Shown here: one piece after another, positions 42,723-52,362 of the stretch
Numbering within the stretch: position 1 is the first letter of the stretch
Layout of the letters: each line of letters begins with the position of its first letter
Origin: Flavobacteriaceae bacterium CP2B
GTDB lineage: Bacteria; Bacteroidota; Bacteroidia; Flavobacteriales; Flavobacteriaceae
NCBI GenBank assembly: GCA_001683825.1
Contig: LXTR01000005.1
Span: 45,030 to 109,029 of the forward strand
Direction: 5' to 3'
DNA: 64,000 nucleotides
Made by a program: the position numbers and the translations under genes
Notes under the pieces: generated by a model
Told to the model about the DNA's origin: nothing
Databases searched by the model: none
Seen by the model: only the letters and a program-made list of their open reading frames with translations

Positions 42723-42819
42723 TCTATTCTGTGGGGGGCTATTAGCGGCCCGTGGAGCGAGCTTTCCCCGCAGGCCGGACTTATGGTCCGCGCAAGCCTT
42801 AAAAACGCAGGAGAAGTGC

Positions 42820-43659
42820 TTATTTTGGCTTTTTGGCCCTCTGCAGCACGTAGATGAGGGAAGAATACTCGCCGGTCGCAAGGGCGGACAGGTTGGAGCG
42901 CAAACCATTTAAAAATGCCTTCCACAAGACCACCTTCCCATTTTTGTATTTCTCCGAAAGTAGTGCCACATAAAACGCATCAAACCACAACGGTGTAACC
43001 CGGGTGACCTCAAACCCCTTTGCCCTGAAAAGTCGTTTTACGCTTTTCCTTGAAAAATGCCAAAGGTGCCGAGGCACGTCATAGGCAGCCCAATAGGTTT
43101 TATAATGCCTGGCATCCCAGGATTTAAAATTGGGCAGGGCCAGGATCAGGCTGCCATCGGGTTCCAGATGGCTGAGTATCCTGTCTATTTGCGCGTCCAG
43201 GTCCGGGAGGTGCTCCAGGACATGCCAAAGGGTGATGACCTGGAATTCCTGTCCCGCCAACAAGGCCAGCTCCTTTTTCAGGGTGACCCCTTTCGCTTTG
43301 GCATTGTCCCGGGCTATCTCCATGGGCTCCACCCCCTCGGCCTGCCACCCCCGCTTCCTCGCGGCCAATACAAAGTCCCCGGTTCCGGCACCCACATCCA
43401 ATAAAGTTGTTTTGGGATGCCCCAGGGACAGCACCAATTTCATTTTCCTGTTGAGCGCCCGCTTCTTGACAGTTTGGTACAACCCATTGATAAGCCCCCC
43501 GGAAGCATCGGTGTGAGAAATATAGTCCTCACTTTGATAGTATGGTTCCAGGCTTTGGGGTTGCGGTTGCGTAAGGAGCATGTCTAAGGCCTCATCGTGC
43601 ACCAGCTGAAAGGCCTCCCCGCTTACAGAAAAGTCTTGTGTTTGGAGGTAGGGTTTCAT
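42820..43659 (-). CDS. Class I SAM-dependent methyltransferase
   Basis: A 279-residue methyltransferase with the Rossmann-fold SAM motif LLDVGAGTGDFVLAARKRG at about residues 82-100, then an acidic GVEPMEIARDNA (motif II), VITLWHVLEHLPDLDAQI (motif with WHVLEH) and PDGSLILALPNFKSWDARHY. The WHVLEH-type block places it in the Methyltransf_11/23 group used on small molecules, sugars or quinones. The ATG at 43659 (MKPYLQTQDFSVSG) is preferred; 43668 and 43701 are alternatives. Substrate unknown. It lies after the 43753 parS-like site in the minus direction. Confidence 0.85.
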   Translation of the reverse strand: MKPYLQTQDFSVSGEAFQLVHDEALDMLLTQPQPQSLEPYYQSEDYISHTDASGGLINGLYQTVKKRALNRKMKLVLSLGHPKTTLLDVGAGTGDFVLAARKRGWQAEGVEPMEIARDNAKAKGVTLKKELALLAGQEFQVITLWHVLEHLPDLDAQIDRILSHLEPDGSLILALPNFKSWDARHYKTYWAAYDVPRHLWHFSRKSVKRLFRAKGFEVTRVTPLWFDAFYVALLSEKYKNGKVVLWKAFLNGLRSNLSALATGEYSSLIYVLQRAKKPK

Positions 43660-43752
43660 GGGGTTCATCAAAAAAATATGGGTAAAAAGGATCCGCCACA
43701 AGGGGTCTTAAATTCAATACGTTTCGCGCTGGCCGGCAGCCAACCAGAAATA

Positions 43753-43768
43753 TGTTCCACGTGGAACA
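43753..43768. promoter_or_regulatory. parS-like site (ParB-binding palindrome), downstream of mnmG
   Basis: TGTTCCACGTGGAACA, a perfect 16-base palindrome matching the bacterial parS consensus TGTTNCACGTGAAACA with the symmetric variant in the right arm. It lies 9 bases beyond the mnmG stop. An identical copy is 1.9 kb away at 45658. ParB nucleates on parS near the origin for chromosome segregation. Confidence 0.8.
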
Positions 43769-43776
43769 ATGGGGGT

Positions 43777-45645
43777 TTACCGGCCCAGGAATACCAACAA
43801 AACACTAATATCACTTGGGGATACCCCGGATATCCGCGAAGCCTGAGAAATTGTCACCGGCCGAATCTCGTGCAGCTTTTCCCGGGCCTCAAAAGACAGG
43901 GATTTAAGCCGGTTGTAATCAAAATCCTCAGGAATGGCTATGTGTTCCAGCCGTTGCAATTTATCGGCATTCTCCTTTTCCTTGGCGATATATCCAGCGT
44001 ATTTTACCTGTATTTCAGCCTGCTCTAATACGTCCCTGTCCAACTGGTTCTCGGAGACAAATTCAGAGACCTCGGCCAGCTGCAACATGTGCGACATGGT
44101 CACCTTGGGCCGTGCGAACACCTTGACCATTTTATCGGCCTGACGTACCGGGGCAGAGTTTATTTCCTCCAAAATGGGATTGACCTCCTCTGGCTTGAAA
44201 CTGGTGTTCTTAAAAAATTCAATAAAGGAATTTGCCTTCGCTTCCTTTTCCAAAACTCTGCGAAGCCGATCTTCTCCCGCCAAACCAATATCATAACTGC
44301 GGGGCGTAAGCCGGAGGTCGGCATTGTCCTGTCGCAATAAGGTGCGGTACTCCGCCCTGGAGGTGAACATCCGGTACGGTTCTTCGGTCCCTTTGGTGAT
44401 TAAATCATCTATCAACACACCAATATAGGCCTCATCCCGCTTAAGGATAAACGGCTCTTGTTCCCGGATCTTAAGGTGGGCGTTGATCCCAGCCATCAAA
44501 CCCTGGGAAGCGGCCTCCTCATAGCCCGTCGTCCCATTGATCTGGCCAGCAAAATACAAGTTGTCTACCAGTTTGGTCTCCAGAGTATGCTTTAGCTGTG
44601 TCGGTGGGAAATAGTCATACTCGATAGCGTAACCCGGGCGGAAAAACTTGACCTTCTCAAAGCCCCTGACCGAACGAAGCGCATTGAACTGCACGTCTTC
44701 CGGCAAAGAGGTGGAAAACCCATTTACGTAAACTTCTACCGTATGCCACCCCTCAGGTTCCACAAAGATCTGGTGACTGTCCTTGTCGGAAAACCGGTTG
44801 ATCTTATCCTCTATGCTGGGGCAGTAACGCGGCCCCAGGCTCTGTATCCGCCCGTTAAACATGGGAGACCTGTCAAAACCCTCCCGCAAGAGATCATGCA
44901 CCAATGGGCTGGTGTGCGTCATATGGCAATCCCTTTGCTTCTTGAGTACCGGGGTGTCTAAATAGGAAAATTTCTCCGGGATACCATCCCCGGGCTGGGG
45001 GATGAGTTTGCCGTAGTCCAGGGAGCGTCCATCAACCCGCGGTGGCGTCCCTGTTTTCATGCGTCCATTTTCAAAACCTAAAGATACCAGTTGCTCCGTT
45101 ATTCCTGTGGCAGCCTTTTCTCCCGCCCTTCCGCCGCCAAACTGTTTCTCCCCAATATGGATCAATCCATTGAGGAAAGTGCCGTTGGTAAGCACAACCG
45201 CCCTGGCCCTGATCTCTATCCCCAGGGAGGTACGTACCCCCCTAACCTGCGTACCTTCCACCAGTAGTCCTGTTACCATTTCCTGGTAGAAATCCACATT
45301 GGGGGTGGCTTCTAAAAGCAACCGCCATTCCTCAGCAAAACGCATGCGGTCATTCTGTGTCCTAGGGCTCCACATGGCTGGCCCCTTGGACTTATTGAGC
45401 ATCTTAAACTGTATGGCAGAGCGATCGCTAACAATCCCGCTATACCCTCCCAGCGCGTCAATTTCCCTCACAATCTGCCCCTTGGCAATCCCGCCCATGG
45501 CAGGATTACAGGACATTTGCCCGATGGTCTGGAGGTTCATGGTCACCAACAAGGTGCGGGATCCCATATTAGCACAAGCGGCAGCGGCCTCCGCCCCGGC
45601 ATGGCCACCCCCTACCACCACAACATCATACATCTCTTTAAACAT
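43777..45645 (-). CDS. mnmG: tRNA uridine-5-carboxymethylaminomethyl modification enzyme
   Basis: FAD-binding partner of MnmE that modifies wobble U34 of certain tRNAs. The 622-residue length is normal. [21 protein letters not shown] (residues 8-28) is the dinucleotide-binding site, with the long block [24 protein letters not shown] (about 45-68) and [16 protein letters not shown] (about 370-385) as signature motifs. The C-terminal helical domain is present. mnmG often lies near the origin, which agrees with the parS-like sites on both sides. Confidence 0.97.
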   Translation of the reverse strand: MFKEMYDVVVVGGGHAGAEAAAACANMGSRTLLVTMNLQTIGQMSCNPAMGGIAKGQIVREIDALGGYSGIVSDRSAIQFKMLNKSKGPAMWSPRTQNDRMRFAEEWRLLLEATPNVDFYQEMVTGLLVEGTQVRGVRTSLGIEIRARAVVLTNGTFLNGLIHIGEKQFGGGRAGEKAATGITEQLVSLGFENGRMKTGTPPRVDGRSLDYGKLIPQPGDGIPEKFSYLDTPVLKKQRDCHMTHTSPLVHDLLREGFDRSPMFNGRIQSLGPRYCPSIEDKINRFSDKDSHQIFVEPEGWHTVEVYVNGFSTSLPEDVQFNALRSVRGFEKVKFFRPGYAIEYDYFPPTQLKHTLETKLVDNLYFAGQINGTTGYEEAASQGLMAGINAHLKIREQEPFILKRDEAYIGVLIDDLITKGTEEPYRMFTSRAEYRTLLRQDNADLRLTPRSYDIGLAGEDRLRRVLEKEAKANSFIEFFKNTSFKPEEVNPILEEINSAPVRQADKMVKVFARPKVTMSHMLQLAEVSEFVSENQLDRDVLEQAEIQVKYAGYIAKEKENADKLQRLEHIAIPEDFDYNRLKSLSFEAREKLHEIRPVTISQASRISGVSPSDISVLLVFLGR

Positions 45646-45653
45646 CAGTTTCG

Positions 45654-46073
45654 CTATTGTTCCACGTGGAACATTTTTATTTTTTCGTTTTCCTTGTTGC
45701 GCATATCCAGTTTTGCCGCCTCCGTATCATCCGTATAACCCAGGAAGTGCAGCAGCCCATGCACCATTACACGCTTTAGTTCCTCGGGCACAGCCACCCC
45801 ATAGGCGCCCGCGTTTTCCGTTACACGGTCTATTGAAATAAAAATATCGCCCGACAATACCGCCCCTTTTGTATAATCAAAACTAATTATATCAGTATAA
45901 TAATCATGTTGCAGGTATTTGGTGTTGATTTCACACAGGGCCTCATCCGAGGTAAAAATATAATTGACCTCACCCAGCTCCGCCCCCTCACTTTCAACAA
46001 CCATCCGCAACCATTCGGTATAATCTTCCGGGCGCTTCAGGCGGAACCCGGTTTCATAATGGTATTCAATCAT
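45654..46073 (-). CDS. ybeY: Endoribonuclease YbeY (rRNA maturation factor)
   Basis: A 139-residue metal-dependent RNase. The metal site is [14 protein letters not shown]: His105 and His109 are present, and the third canonical His position (115) is Asp, as I recall for other Bacteroidota. It acts in 16S rRNA 3' maturation and ribosome quality control. The last codons, FHVEQ and stop, are formed by a parS-like palindrome (45658-45673), so coding and segregation functions overlap. It overlaps the end of the DUF4175 gene by eight bases and is eight bases before mnmG. Confidence 0.92.
   Translation of the reverse strand: MIEYHYETGFRLKRPEDYTEWLRMVVESEGAELGEVNYIFTSDEALCEINTKYLQHDYYTDIISFDYTKGAVLSGDIFISIDRVTENAGAYGVAVPEELKRVMVHGLLHFLGYTDDTEAAKLDMRNKENEKIKMFHVEQ
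45658..45673. promoter_or_regulatory. parS-like site, inside the 3' end of ybeY
   Basis: The same 16-base palindrome TGTTCCACGTGGAACA as at 43753, here encoding the Phe-His-Val-Glu-Gln end of YbeY. The site keeps full symmetry within a coding region, which argues for selection on the DNA itself. Confidence 0.8.
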
Positions 46074-49000
46074 CTGTTTTAAAATATTCTTTGACCTTGT
46101 TCTGGAAAATTTGCTGCAAAGGTAAGGCTTGCCGGTTTAATATTTCCTCTTCGTTCTTATATATCTCTAACTTCCTGGGTTTTGTAGTCACTGGGTTCTC
46201 ATACCGGCGCAGGTTAGTGGCGCTTTGCCGTTCCTTATCCTCCCCCTGCCGCAAAGCAGCATTTTCCAGTTTCAGCAATTCGTGCTCTATACGGTTCACC
46301 CTGGCAATAGTGCGTTGTGTGATGCCATTCTCAAGGAGGTCCCTTTCAAACTCCTCCATCTGTCGCAACAATTTCTTTGCCAGCTGTTGGTCCTTTTCCT
46401 GAATAAAATCTTTGAGCTGCTCCTCCAACTGCATACGAATTTCCTGTTGTTGCTTATATATCTCATACAACTCCCGGAGCTCCTGTTCGCTTTGGCCCTG
46501 CTGGCCCGCTGTGCCTTCACCCTTTTCACCGCCACGTTCATTACCCGCCTTACCACCAGACCCCTTATCGCCGGATGTACCTTCCTTGCCATCCCCTTTA
46601 CCTTCACCACGGGATCCATTGCCCTGTTGCTCCCCCTGTCCTTCCTGCCCGGCGGCACCTTCCTGTCCGGAACGTCCCTGCTGGCCCATCTTCTCGCGTA
46701 GTGATCCTTGTGATTTAATGATATCCGGAAGTTGGAAACCATTATCTTCCTTTCCCTGTCCGGAACCCATCGCAAGGCTTTGTTGCATATTATCCAACAA
46801 GGAGGCTAAAAAATCCGCCAGCGTATTCGCAGATGTCAACACATATTGCTGATGAGATACTCCTTGGTATATTCTATTGTCTGTAATACTTTCCAACGCC
46901 TTATCAACATTGTAATACACCTCGGCGATTTGGTTGTTGACCAATTCCGATATCTCAGCACGCCGGAGCGACAAGGCAAACAGGCTATCATCTATATGGG
47001 TGAACAATTGTTTTAATTGTTGCTGATCCCTCACCTCCGATGCATAGTTGGCCAGATCGGCTCCCTGCAGTTCCATTCCTTCTATAAGCCGTTCCTGTTT
47101 AAATGAAAAGGTCACCAGGTTATCAAGGACCTGGCGCAGCATTTCAGCGTCCTCTGCCATGGAGGACTCCCCTTCCGCCCCCATTGAACCCTGTTGCAGT
47201 GCCTCGCTCATTTGTTGCATCCTACTTCCCGCCTCTTGCTGCTTTTTGCGGGCCGATTCCTTCTCCTTATTAGCACCCTCCCCCTGAATAAGTGCCTCTT
47301 TCCCCTGAGATTTCGAAAGTTCCTCCACTGCCCCTTCCTGTAATTTTTTCACAGCATCCGCATCCTCCTGGTCGGCCCCAATTCGCAACGGCTTCTTAAG
47401 TCCCCGGTTTTCTTTAAGGAGATCTTCTAACTGAAGCGCACTCTTTGAAAACTTGTCCTGCAACACCTCCTGCGATTTAACCGTATTTTGCTCCCCGTTT
47501 TCTTCCCTGGCCAGTGCCTTTTGCTCTTTGGCCAATTTTTCCAGGTCCCGTGCCAACTGCGCCGACTTTTCGGTAACGTAATACCGTTTGGTAAGTTCCA
47601 GTATCTGCTCAAGGCTCCGCTCATTGCTTTGCCGCTGCTTTCCCAACTCCTCCAACCTTTTGGTTAACTCTTCCCTGTTGATTTTATTCGCTACTTCCTT
47701 TAATTCGTCCAGCAGGGCAGCATTCCTCCTTGCCTCCATTTCCTGTCTTTCCAACCGCTCCCGAAGCAGTCTATTCATCGTGTCATCCACCGGCTTCTTT
47801 TCGAGATTATCCTTCAATTCCCGGCTAAATTTCTCCATCATCTGCTCCTGCTGCTTTTGTTTATCCAGAAATTCTCGAATTTGGGATTGTTCCCTAAAAT
47901 TAAGGGACTCCTTTTCCCTCTGACGTTTATTAATGGCCTCGTATTCTTCCTGTTCGCGCTTGTACTCCTCCAGCGTCCTGTCCATCCCCTTTAGCAACTT
48001 CTCCTGTGACTCCAGTTGTTTTACCCCCTTTTCCTCCTCATTTAGCACGCGCATACGAAAAACCTGGCTTCTACTGCTTTTCCCCTTATGAATACCGTCG
48101 TTATCGGTTGCCCTGAAATAATACGCGTAGTTCACCCCTTCCACCAACCGTACCCCTGTTGGAAAAGTGTAATAAAATTGTTCAAAGTTCGCCCTGGGGC
48201 GCATCAATCCCACCTCCTGAATACTATCGGGTTCCTCCTCAGGGTATACCACCAGGTCAATGCTGCTTAGGCCGTAATCATCGCTAACCTCCCCTACGTA
48301 ATAGCGCTGCTCCAGATCCAGGGAATCGACAAACTCCCTGATCTTCAATACCGGATAGGCATCCTTAATGACAGTAAGGCGGTACCTTAAAGCTTCAAAG
48401 TCCTGAACATTCTCATTGCTGGTGCCAATCTGGTATTCCTGGCTCCGGTAAATGCGCTTTGCCAGGGTGAATTCATCTGCTTCCCTTGTTAAATCCACAA
48501 CGGTATCCGCGCTATAAAACCCCACCGATTCCGTATTTCTGGCCCTAACCGTCCAGGTGACGGTAGTGCCCTCGGGAAAGGTCGCGTTCCCAGAACTCCG
48601 CACGATATCATCCGGTTTATTAATATAGGCCGGATAATGCAATTCCATCCTGAAATCCTCCAGGGAAGGCACTTTCAGCGCTTCCAGCAAATATGTCTGA
48701 GAGGTGATGCCATTGGCTTCAAAATAAAAGCGCGCAGTTTGTAGAGGGGGCTCAAAAGTAAAGGAGTAGGTGCCTTGGCTTTCTTCCAACTGGTATTCCC
48801 GGCCACTTACATGGATAGCGATATGCTCGGGCTTAACGGAACCCCTGGTACGCACCTGGACGGTAAATGCCTCATTCTCCAATGCCCTTAGCTCGCCCAT
48901 AATCACCTCATATACAAAAGGGGCTGGCGGTTGGTAGGCCGTTGCATAGTTCACCACCCTTTCGTATGAACCAAAAAAGCCGGAGAGGTTACCAGATACC

Positions 49001-49500
49001 CAGACTACCAATAATATACTTATTGGTATTATTATGTATCGGGCCATCCTGAATGCTTCCGTAAAGTCAATTGCCCTTGAAAAGGGTACCGTACCCAGCT
49101 GTTTGGACCGCTGTTCAATACTGGCCTGCAGAAGCTCGGACTTGTCCTGGTCTTCCGCAAGATCAAAGAGATTGTACAGTTTATCTCCCACCTCAGGAAA
49201 ATGGCGCCCAATCAACAGGGAAGCCTCTTTGTGGCTAATCCCCTGTCTGAATTTAAAAAGGTAGAACAACGGCCGTAGAATGAAACGCAACAGCAGGTAC
49301 GCTTCGGAGATCACCCCCAACAGCAACAGTAACATCCTTCCCGTTGGGTTTAACCAGAGAACGTACTCCACCGAGAGTACCCCCAGGAAAATCAGCATCC
49401 CGAGGACGAAAAATACGAGCAGGCCTTTTATAAGCATGCGGGTATAAAACCTCCTGTAAAATCGGTTTAGTTTCCAAAGAATGTTCCGGTAGCTATCCAA
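46066..49500 (-). CDS. DUF4175 family large envelope protein
   Basis: A 1144-residue protein. It has two or three membrane segments near the N-terminus (about residues 20-85 and 155-175), an extended beta-rich domain to about residue 490, then long coiled coils rich in Glu, Lys, Gln and Arg (about 490-900). A low-complexity Gly/Glu/Gln/Lys tract lies at about 937-1003, and a further coiled-coil tail follows. This matches the DUF4175 family as I recall it. Function unknown; the position at the inner membrane with a large helical domain suggests a scaffold or chaperone-like role. It leads the operon DUF4175-ybeY-mnmG. Confidence 0.85.
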   Translation of the reverse strand: MDSYRNILWKLNRFYRRFYTRMLIKGLLVFFVLGMLIFLGVLSVEYVLWLNPTGRMLLLLLGVISEAYLLLRFILRPLFYLFKFRQGISHKEASLLIGRHFPEVGDKLYNLFDLAEDQDKSELLQASIEQRSKQLGTVPFSRAIDFTEAFRMARYIIIPISILLVVWVSGNLSGFFGSYERVVNYATAYQPPAPFVYEVIMGELRALENEAFTVQVRTRGSVKPEHIAIHVSGREYQLEESQGTYSFTFEPPLQTARFYFEANGITSQTYLLEALKVPSLEDFRMELHYPAYINKPDDIVRSSGNATFPEGTTVTWTVRARNTESVGFYSADTVVDLTREADEFTLAKRIYRSQEYQIGTSNENVQDFEALRYRLTVIKDAYPVLKIREFVDSLDLEQRYYVGEVSDDYGLSSIDLVVYPEEEPDSIQEVGLMRPRANFEQFYYTFPTGVRLVEGVNYAYYFRATDNDGIHKGKSSRSQVFRMRVLNEEEKGVKQLESQEKLLKGMDRTLEEYKREQEEYEAINKRQREKESLNFREQSQIREFLDKQKQQEQMMEKFSRELKDNLEKKPVDDTMNRLLRERLERQEMEARRNAALLDELKEVANKINREELTKRLEELGKQRQSNERSLEQILELTKRYYVTEKSAQLARDLEKLAKEQKALAREENGEQNTVKSQEVLQDKFSKSALQLEDLLKENRGLKKPLRIGADQEDADAVKKLQEGAVEELSKSQGKEALIQGEGANKEKESARKKQQEAGSRMQQMSEALQQGSMGAEGESSMAEDAEMLRQVLDNLVTFSFKQERLIEGMELQGADLANYASEVRDQQQLKQLFTHIDDSLFALSLRRAEISELVNNQIAEVYYNVDKALESITDNRIYQGVSHQQYVLTSANTLADFLASLLDNMQQSLAMGSGQGKEDNGFQLPDIIKSQGSLREKMGQQGRSGQEGAAGQEGQGEQQGNGSRGEGKGDGKEGTSGDKGSGGKAGNERGGEKGEGTAGQQGQSEQELRELYEIYKQQQEIRMQLEEQLKDFIQEKDQQLAKKLLRQMEEFERDLLENGITQRTIARVNRIEHELLKLENAALRQGEDKERQSATNLRRYENPVTTKPRKLEIYKNEEEILNRQALPLQQIFQNKVKEYFKTDD

Positions 49501-49550
49501 AATCGGCTTATATTTAATAGCAAGATACCGGTTAACCCAGAATCACTGTT

Positions 49551-49558
49551 CAAAAATA
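49551..49558 (-). promoter_or_regulatory. -7 promoter element upstream of the DUF4175-ybeY-mnmG operon
   Basis: The minus strand reads TATTTTTG (TAnnTTTG) about 50 bases before the DUF4175 start, in the 69-base divergent gap with the alkane-monooxygenase-like gene. No spaced TTG found. Confidence 0.35.
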
Positions 49559-49569
49559 GTGTTAAAACT

Positions 49570-50622
49570 ATGGCGCAGGACCTTAAGTACTTAGCGGCAT
49601 TCAGCATTCCCCTTACCGCCTTCCTCGGGCTCTATTCAGGGGTGGGTGGTTATTTCCTAACCCCGGTCTACGCGTTTATCCTGGTACCCTTGCTGGAACG
49701 ACTGCTGCACGTTGATGCGTCCAACCTGGACGCGGAAGAAAGACAAAATAAGGCCTTAAACCCCCTGTTTAACTGGTTACTTTACCTCAACACCCCCATA
49801 GTATACGGGCTCGTCCTATACGCCCTGCACCTTCTTGCGACACATCGCCCAGTTGGGTTTGACTATCTTGGCCTATCCCTTACCGTAGGGATTGTTCTGG
49901 GCACTAATGGCATCAACGTAGCCCATGAATTAGGGCACCGCCGGGAGTGGTACCACCGGTTCATGGCCAAATTCCTCCTGCTCCCCTGCCTTTATATGCA
50001 CTTTTATATAGAACACAATTTCGGTCACCACGTCCACGCTGCAACACGTGAAGACCCTGCTACTGCCAGAATTAACCAATCTGTGTATTCATTCTGGCTT
50101 ACCTCGGTGATCCGTCAATATTTCAGTGCCTGGCAGCTGCAGCTGCAGCTTCTAAAACTTCGCGACCGACCTTTTTTGTCTGTATATAACGATATGTTGT
50201 TTTATATACTCATCCAGGCAGGATACCTATCCCTCGTTTATTTCGTGTCCGGACCTGCCGGTTTCCTCTTTGTATTGGGGGCGGCCCTGGCAGGCATCCT
50301 CCTGCTGGAAACCGTCAATTATATCGAACATTACGGCCTGCTCCGCGCAAAACTCCCGTCGGGCCGTTATGAACGGGTAAGGGAAATGCATTCCTGGAAT
50401 AGCAACCACATTATGGGCCGTATCATCCTGTACGAACTCACCCGTCATAGTGATCATCATTACAAATCCTCCAAAAAATATCAACTCTTAGATTACCATG
50501 ATCGTTCGCCCCAGTTGCCCTTTGGATATCCCACATCCATGATCCTGGCCCTATGCCCCCCGTTTTGGTTTCGCCTCATGAACCCGCGCATCCCAAAGCC
50601 GATGCGGGAAGCCGGAACGTGA
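49570..50622 (+). CDS. Membrane fatty-acid/alkane hydroxylase family protein (AlkB-like)
   Basis: A 350-residue integral membrane di-iron enzyme with about six hydrophobic segments and all the histidine boxes: HELGHRRE (about residues 118-125), HNFGHHVHAAT (about 152-162), NYIEHYGL (about 254-261) and RHSDHHY (about 291-297). The family includes alkane 1-monooxygenase and related hydroxylases of lipid chains. No rubredoxin or rubredoxin reductase lies nearby, and this gene is conserved in flavobacteria that do not grow on alkanes, as far as I know, so a lipid substrate is likely. It is followed 54 bases later by gltX. Confidence 0.88.
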   Translation: MAQDLKYLAAFSIPLTAFLGLYSGVGGYFLTPVYAFILVPLLERLLHVDASNLDAEERQNKALNPLFNWLLYLNTPIVYGLVLYALHLLATHRPVGFDYLGLSLTVGIVLGTNGINVAHELGHRREWYHRFMAKFLLLPCLYMHFYIEHNFGHHVHAATREDPATARINQSVYSFWLTSVIRQYFSAWQLQLQLLKLRDRPFLSVYNDMLFYILIQAGYLSLVYFVSGPAGFLFVLGAALAGILLLETVNYIEHYGLLRAKLPSGRYERVREMHSWNSNHIMGRIILYELTRHSDHHYKSSKKYQLLDYHDRSPQLPFGYPTSMILALCPPFWFRLMNPRIPKPMREAGT

Positions 50623-50649
50623 TTTCTTTCGTGCTGACGTGCTATATCC

Positions 50650-50657
50650 TATCTTTG
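50650..50657 (+). promoter_or_regulatory. -7 promoter element upstream of gltX
   Basis: TATCTTTG (TAnnTTTG) 19 bases before the gltX ATG, with TTT 20 bases further upstream in place of the TTG. It would allow gltX to be expressed apart from the AlkB-like gene. Confidence 0.45.
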
Positions 50658-50675
50658 CCCTTCAATAATTTTCCT

Positions 50676-52214
50676 ATGAAGCAGCCAGTACGTGTACGAT
50701 TTGCACCCAGCCCCACCGGGCCCCTGCATATAGGTGGGGTACGCACGGCCCTTTACAACTACCTTTTCGCCAAAAAGCACGGGGGCGCCCTGGTCCTGAG
50801 AATTGAGGATACAGACCAGAACCGCTATGTCGAGGGGTCTGAAGCCTATATCCTGGAGGCCCTGAGCTGGTGCGGGATCCAATTTGATGAAGGGCCCCAC
50901 CTGGGTGGGCCTTATGGCCCGTACCGCCAAAGCGAACGCAAGCCACAATACCGGGAGTACGCCGAAAACCTGGTACGCAATGGCCATGCGTATTACGCCT
51001 TTGACACCCCCGAGTCTCTAGACCGGCAGCGGGCAACGCTTGAAGCCCAGGGCAAAACCTTTAGTTATAACTGGGAGAACCGGGACGCGCTCTTAAACTC
51101 CCTCCACCTGTCTGAACAGGAAACCCAACAGCGGCTCGCCAACGGCGCTGAATTTGTCATCCGCTTTAAATCGCCCAAAGATGAAAAACTGGTCTTGCAG
51201 GACACCATCCGCGGAAACATCGCCATAGACACCAACATCCTGGATGACAAGGTACTGTTTAAAAGTGACGGCATGCCCACCTATCACCTCGCCAATATTG
51301 TAGACGACCACCTGATGCAGATTACCCATGTCATCAGGGGGGAAGAGTGGCTGCCTTCCCTTGCCCTGCATGTGCAACTGTACAGGGCTTTTGGATGGGA
51401 AGCCCCGGAATTTGCGCACCTCCCGCTTATCATGAAACCCGAAGGAAAGGGCAAACTCAGCAAGCGGGACGGGGAAAAACTGGGCTTCCCCGTATACCCC
51501 CTGCAGTGGGATGGCGCTACGGGTTACAGGGAAAGCGGGTATTTCCCCCAAGCCGTCATCAATTTCCTGGCCATGCTTGGCTGGAACCCGGGTACGGAAC
51601 AGGAACTTTTTAGCATGGAAGAACTCATCGGGCAATTCAGTCTTGCGCGTGTCCATAAATCCGGGGCGCGTTTTGATCCCGAAAAAAACAAATGGTACAA
51701 CCACCAATACCTGCAGATGAAAAGCCCCCTTGAGCTGGCCACCTTGTTAAAGCCCATCATCGAACAGGAGTTAGGGGCCCTGCAAGGCTCGCAAAACCCG
51801 CCGGCAACAGTCCCGCCGATGGCATACATTGAAAAGGCCGTCGCCCTGTTAAAAGAACGGGCCTATTTCGTCCGCGACCTTTGGGAAAGCGGCTCCTATT
51901 TTTTTGCTTCCCCCACCGGATTCAACCCCAAGGTGGTAAAAAAGCAATGGAAGGATGACACTGCCGCTATCATGGGTGACCTCTGCGAACTACTGGAAGC
52001 GACCGGCCGTTTTTCTTCACAACATTTAGAAAACACCATTAAAGAATGGATAGGCGAGCAGGAATTGCCCTTCGGGAAGGTAATGGCCCCGCTGCGGCTC
52101 GCCCTGGTAGGGGACCTAATGGGCCCCCACCTGTTTGATATCATGGAGCTGATTGGCCGGCAGGAGTGCCTGGACCGGATTCGTTTTGCCGTAAAACAAC
52201 TGGGCGAAAGGTAA
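50676..52214 (+). CDS. gltX: Glutamyl-tRNA synthetase
   Basis: Class I aminoacyl-tRNA synthetase that charges tRNA-Glu. The ATG at 50676 gives MKQPVRVRFAPSPTGPLHIGG with the HIGH motif (PLHIGG) at the standard place; the open frame extends 41 codons upstream into the AlkB-like gene but that part is a shadow. RIEDTDQNRYVEGSE and the KMSKS-equivalent GKLSKRDGEK at about residues 257-266 are present. The 512-residue length is normal. Confidence 0.97.
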   Translation: MKQPVRVRFAPSPTGPLHIGGVRTALYNYLFAKKHGGALVLRIEDTDQNRYVEGSEAYILEALSWCGIQFDEGPHLGGPYGPYRQSERKPQYREYAENLVRNGHAYYAFDTPESLDRQRATLEAQGKTFSYNWENRDALLNSLHLSEQETQQRLANGAEFVIRFKSPKDEKLVLQDTIRGNIAIDTNILDDKVLFKSDGMPTYHLANIVDDHLMQITHVIRGEEWLPSLALHVQLYRAFGWEAPEFAHLPLIMKPEGKGKLSKRDGEKLGFPVYPLQWDGATGYRESGYFPQAVINFLAMLGWNPGTEQELFSMEELIGQFSLARVHKSGARFDPEKNKWYNHQYLQMKSPLELATLLKPIIEQELGALQGSQNPPATVPPMAYIEKAVALLKERAYFVRDLWESGSYFFASPTGFNPKVVKKQWKDDTAAIMGDLCELLEATGRFSSQHLENTIKEWIGEQELPFGKVMAPLRLALVGDLMGPHLFDIMELIGRQECLDRIRFAVKQLGER

Positions 52215-52362
52215 GACGCAGTAGGTCCTATAGCGCTGCTCACCTGGCCTTTGCCGCTCCCCCAAAAAACGCCTGTCCCTGATTGGGTGTAACAAAATAG
52301 CCATTGGCAGCACTTATATGTCAAACTCTTGCTAAATTCCCGCTAAATCAAAAATCCTAGCT

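Noticed and set aside
46225..46701. 158-codon plus-strand frame in the DUF4175 gene
   Set aside because: Its repeated Leu/Phe/Pro composition is the mirror of the Gly/Glu/Gln tract in DUF4175; no independent coding evidence.
50130..50156. CAGCTG repeats as a tandem-repeat locus
   Set aside because: A short in-frame Gln-Leu repeat in a coding region; too short and not length-variable on its face.
49570..50622. Alkane-degradation locus
   Set aside because: The histidine boxes are complete, but no rubredoxin, reductase, dehydrogenase or regulator lies nearby; the enzyme is only called AlkB-like.
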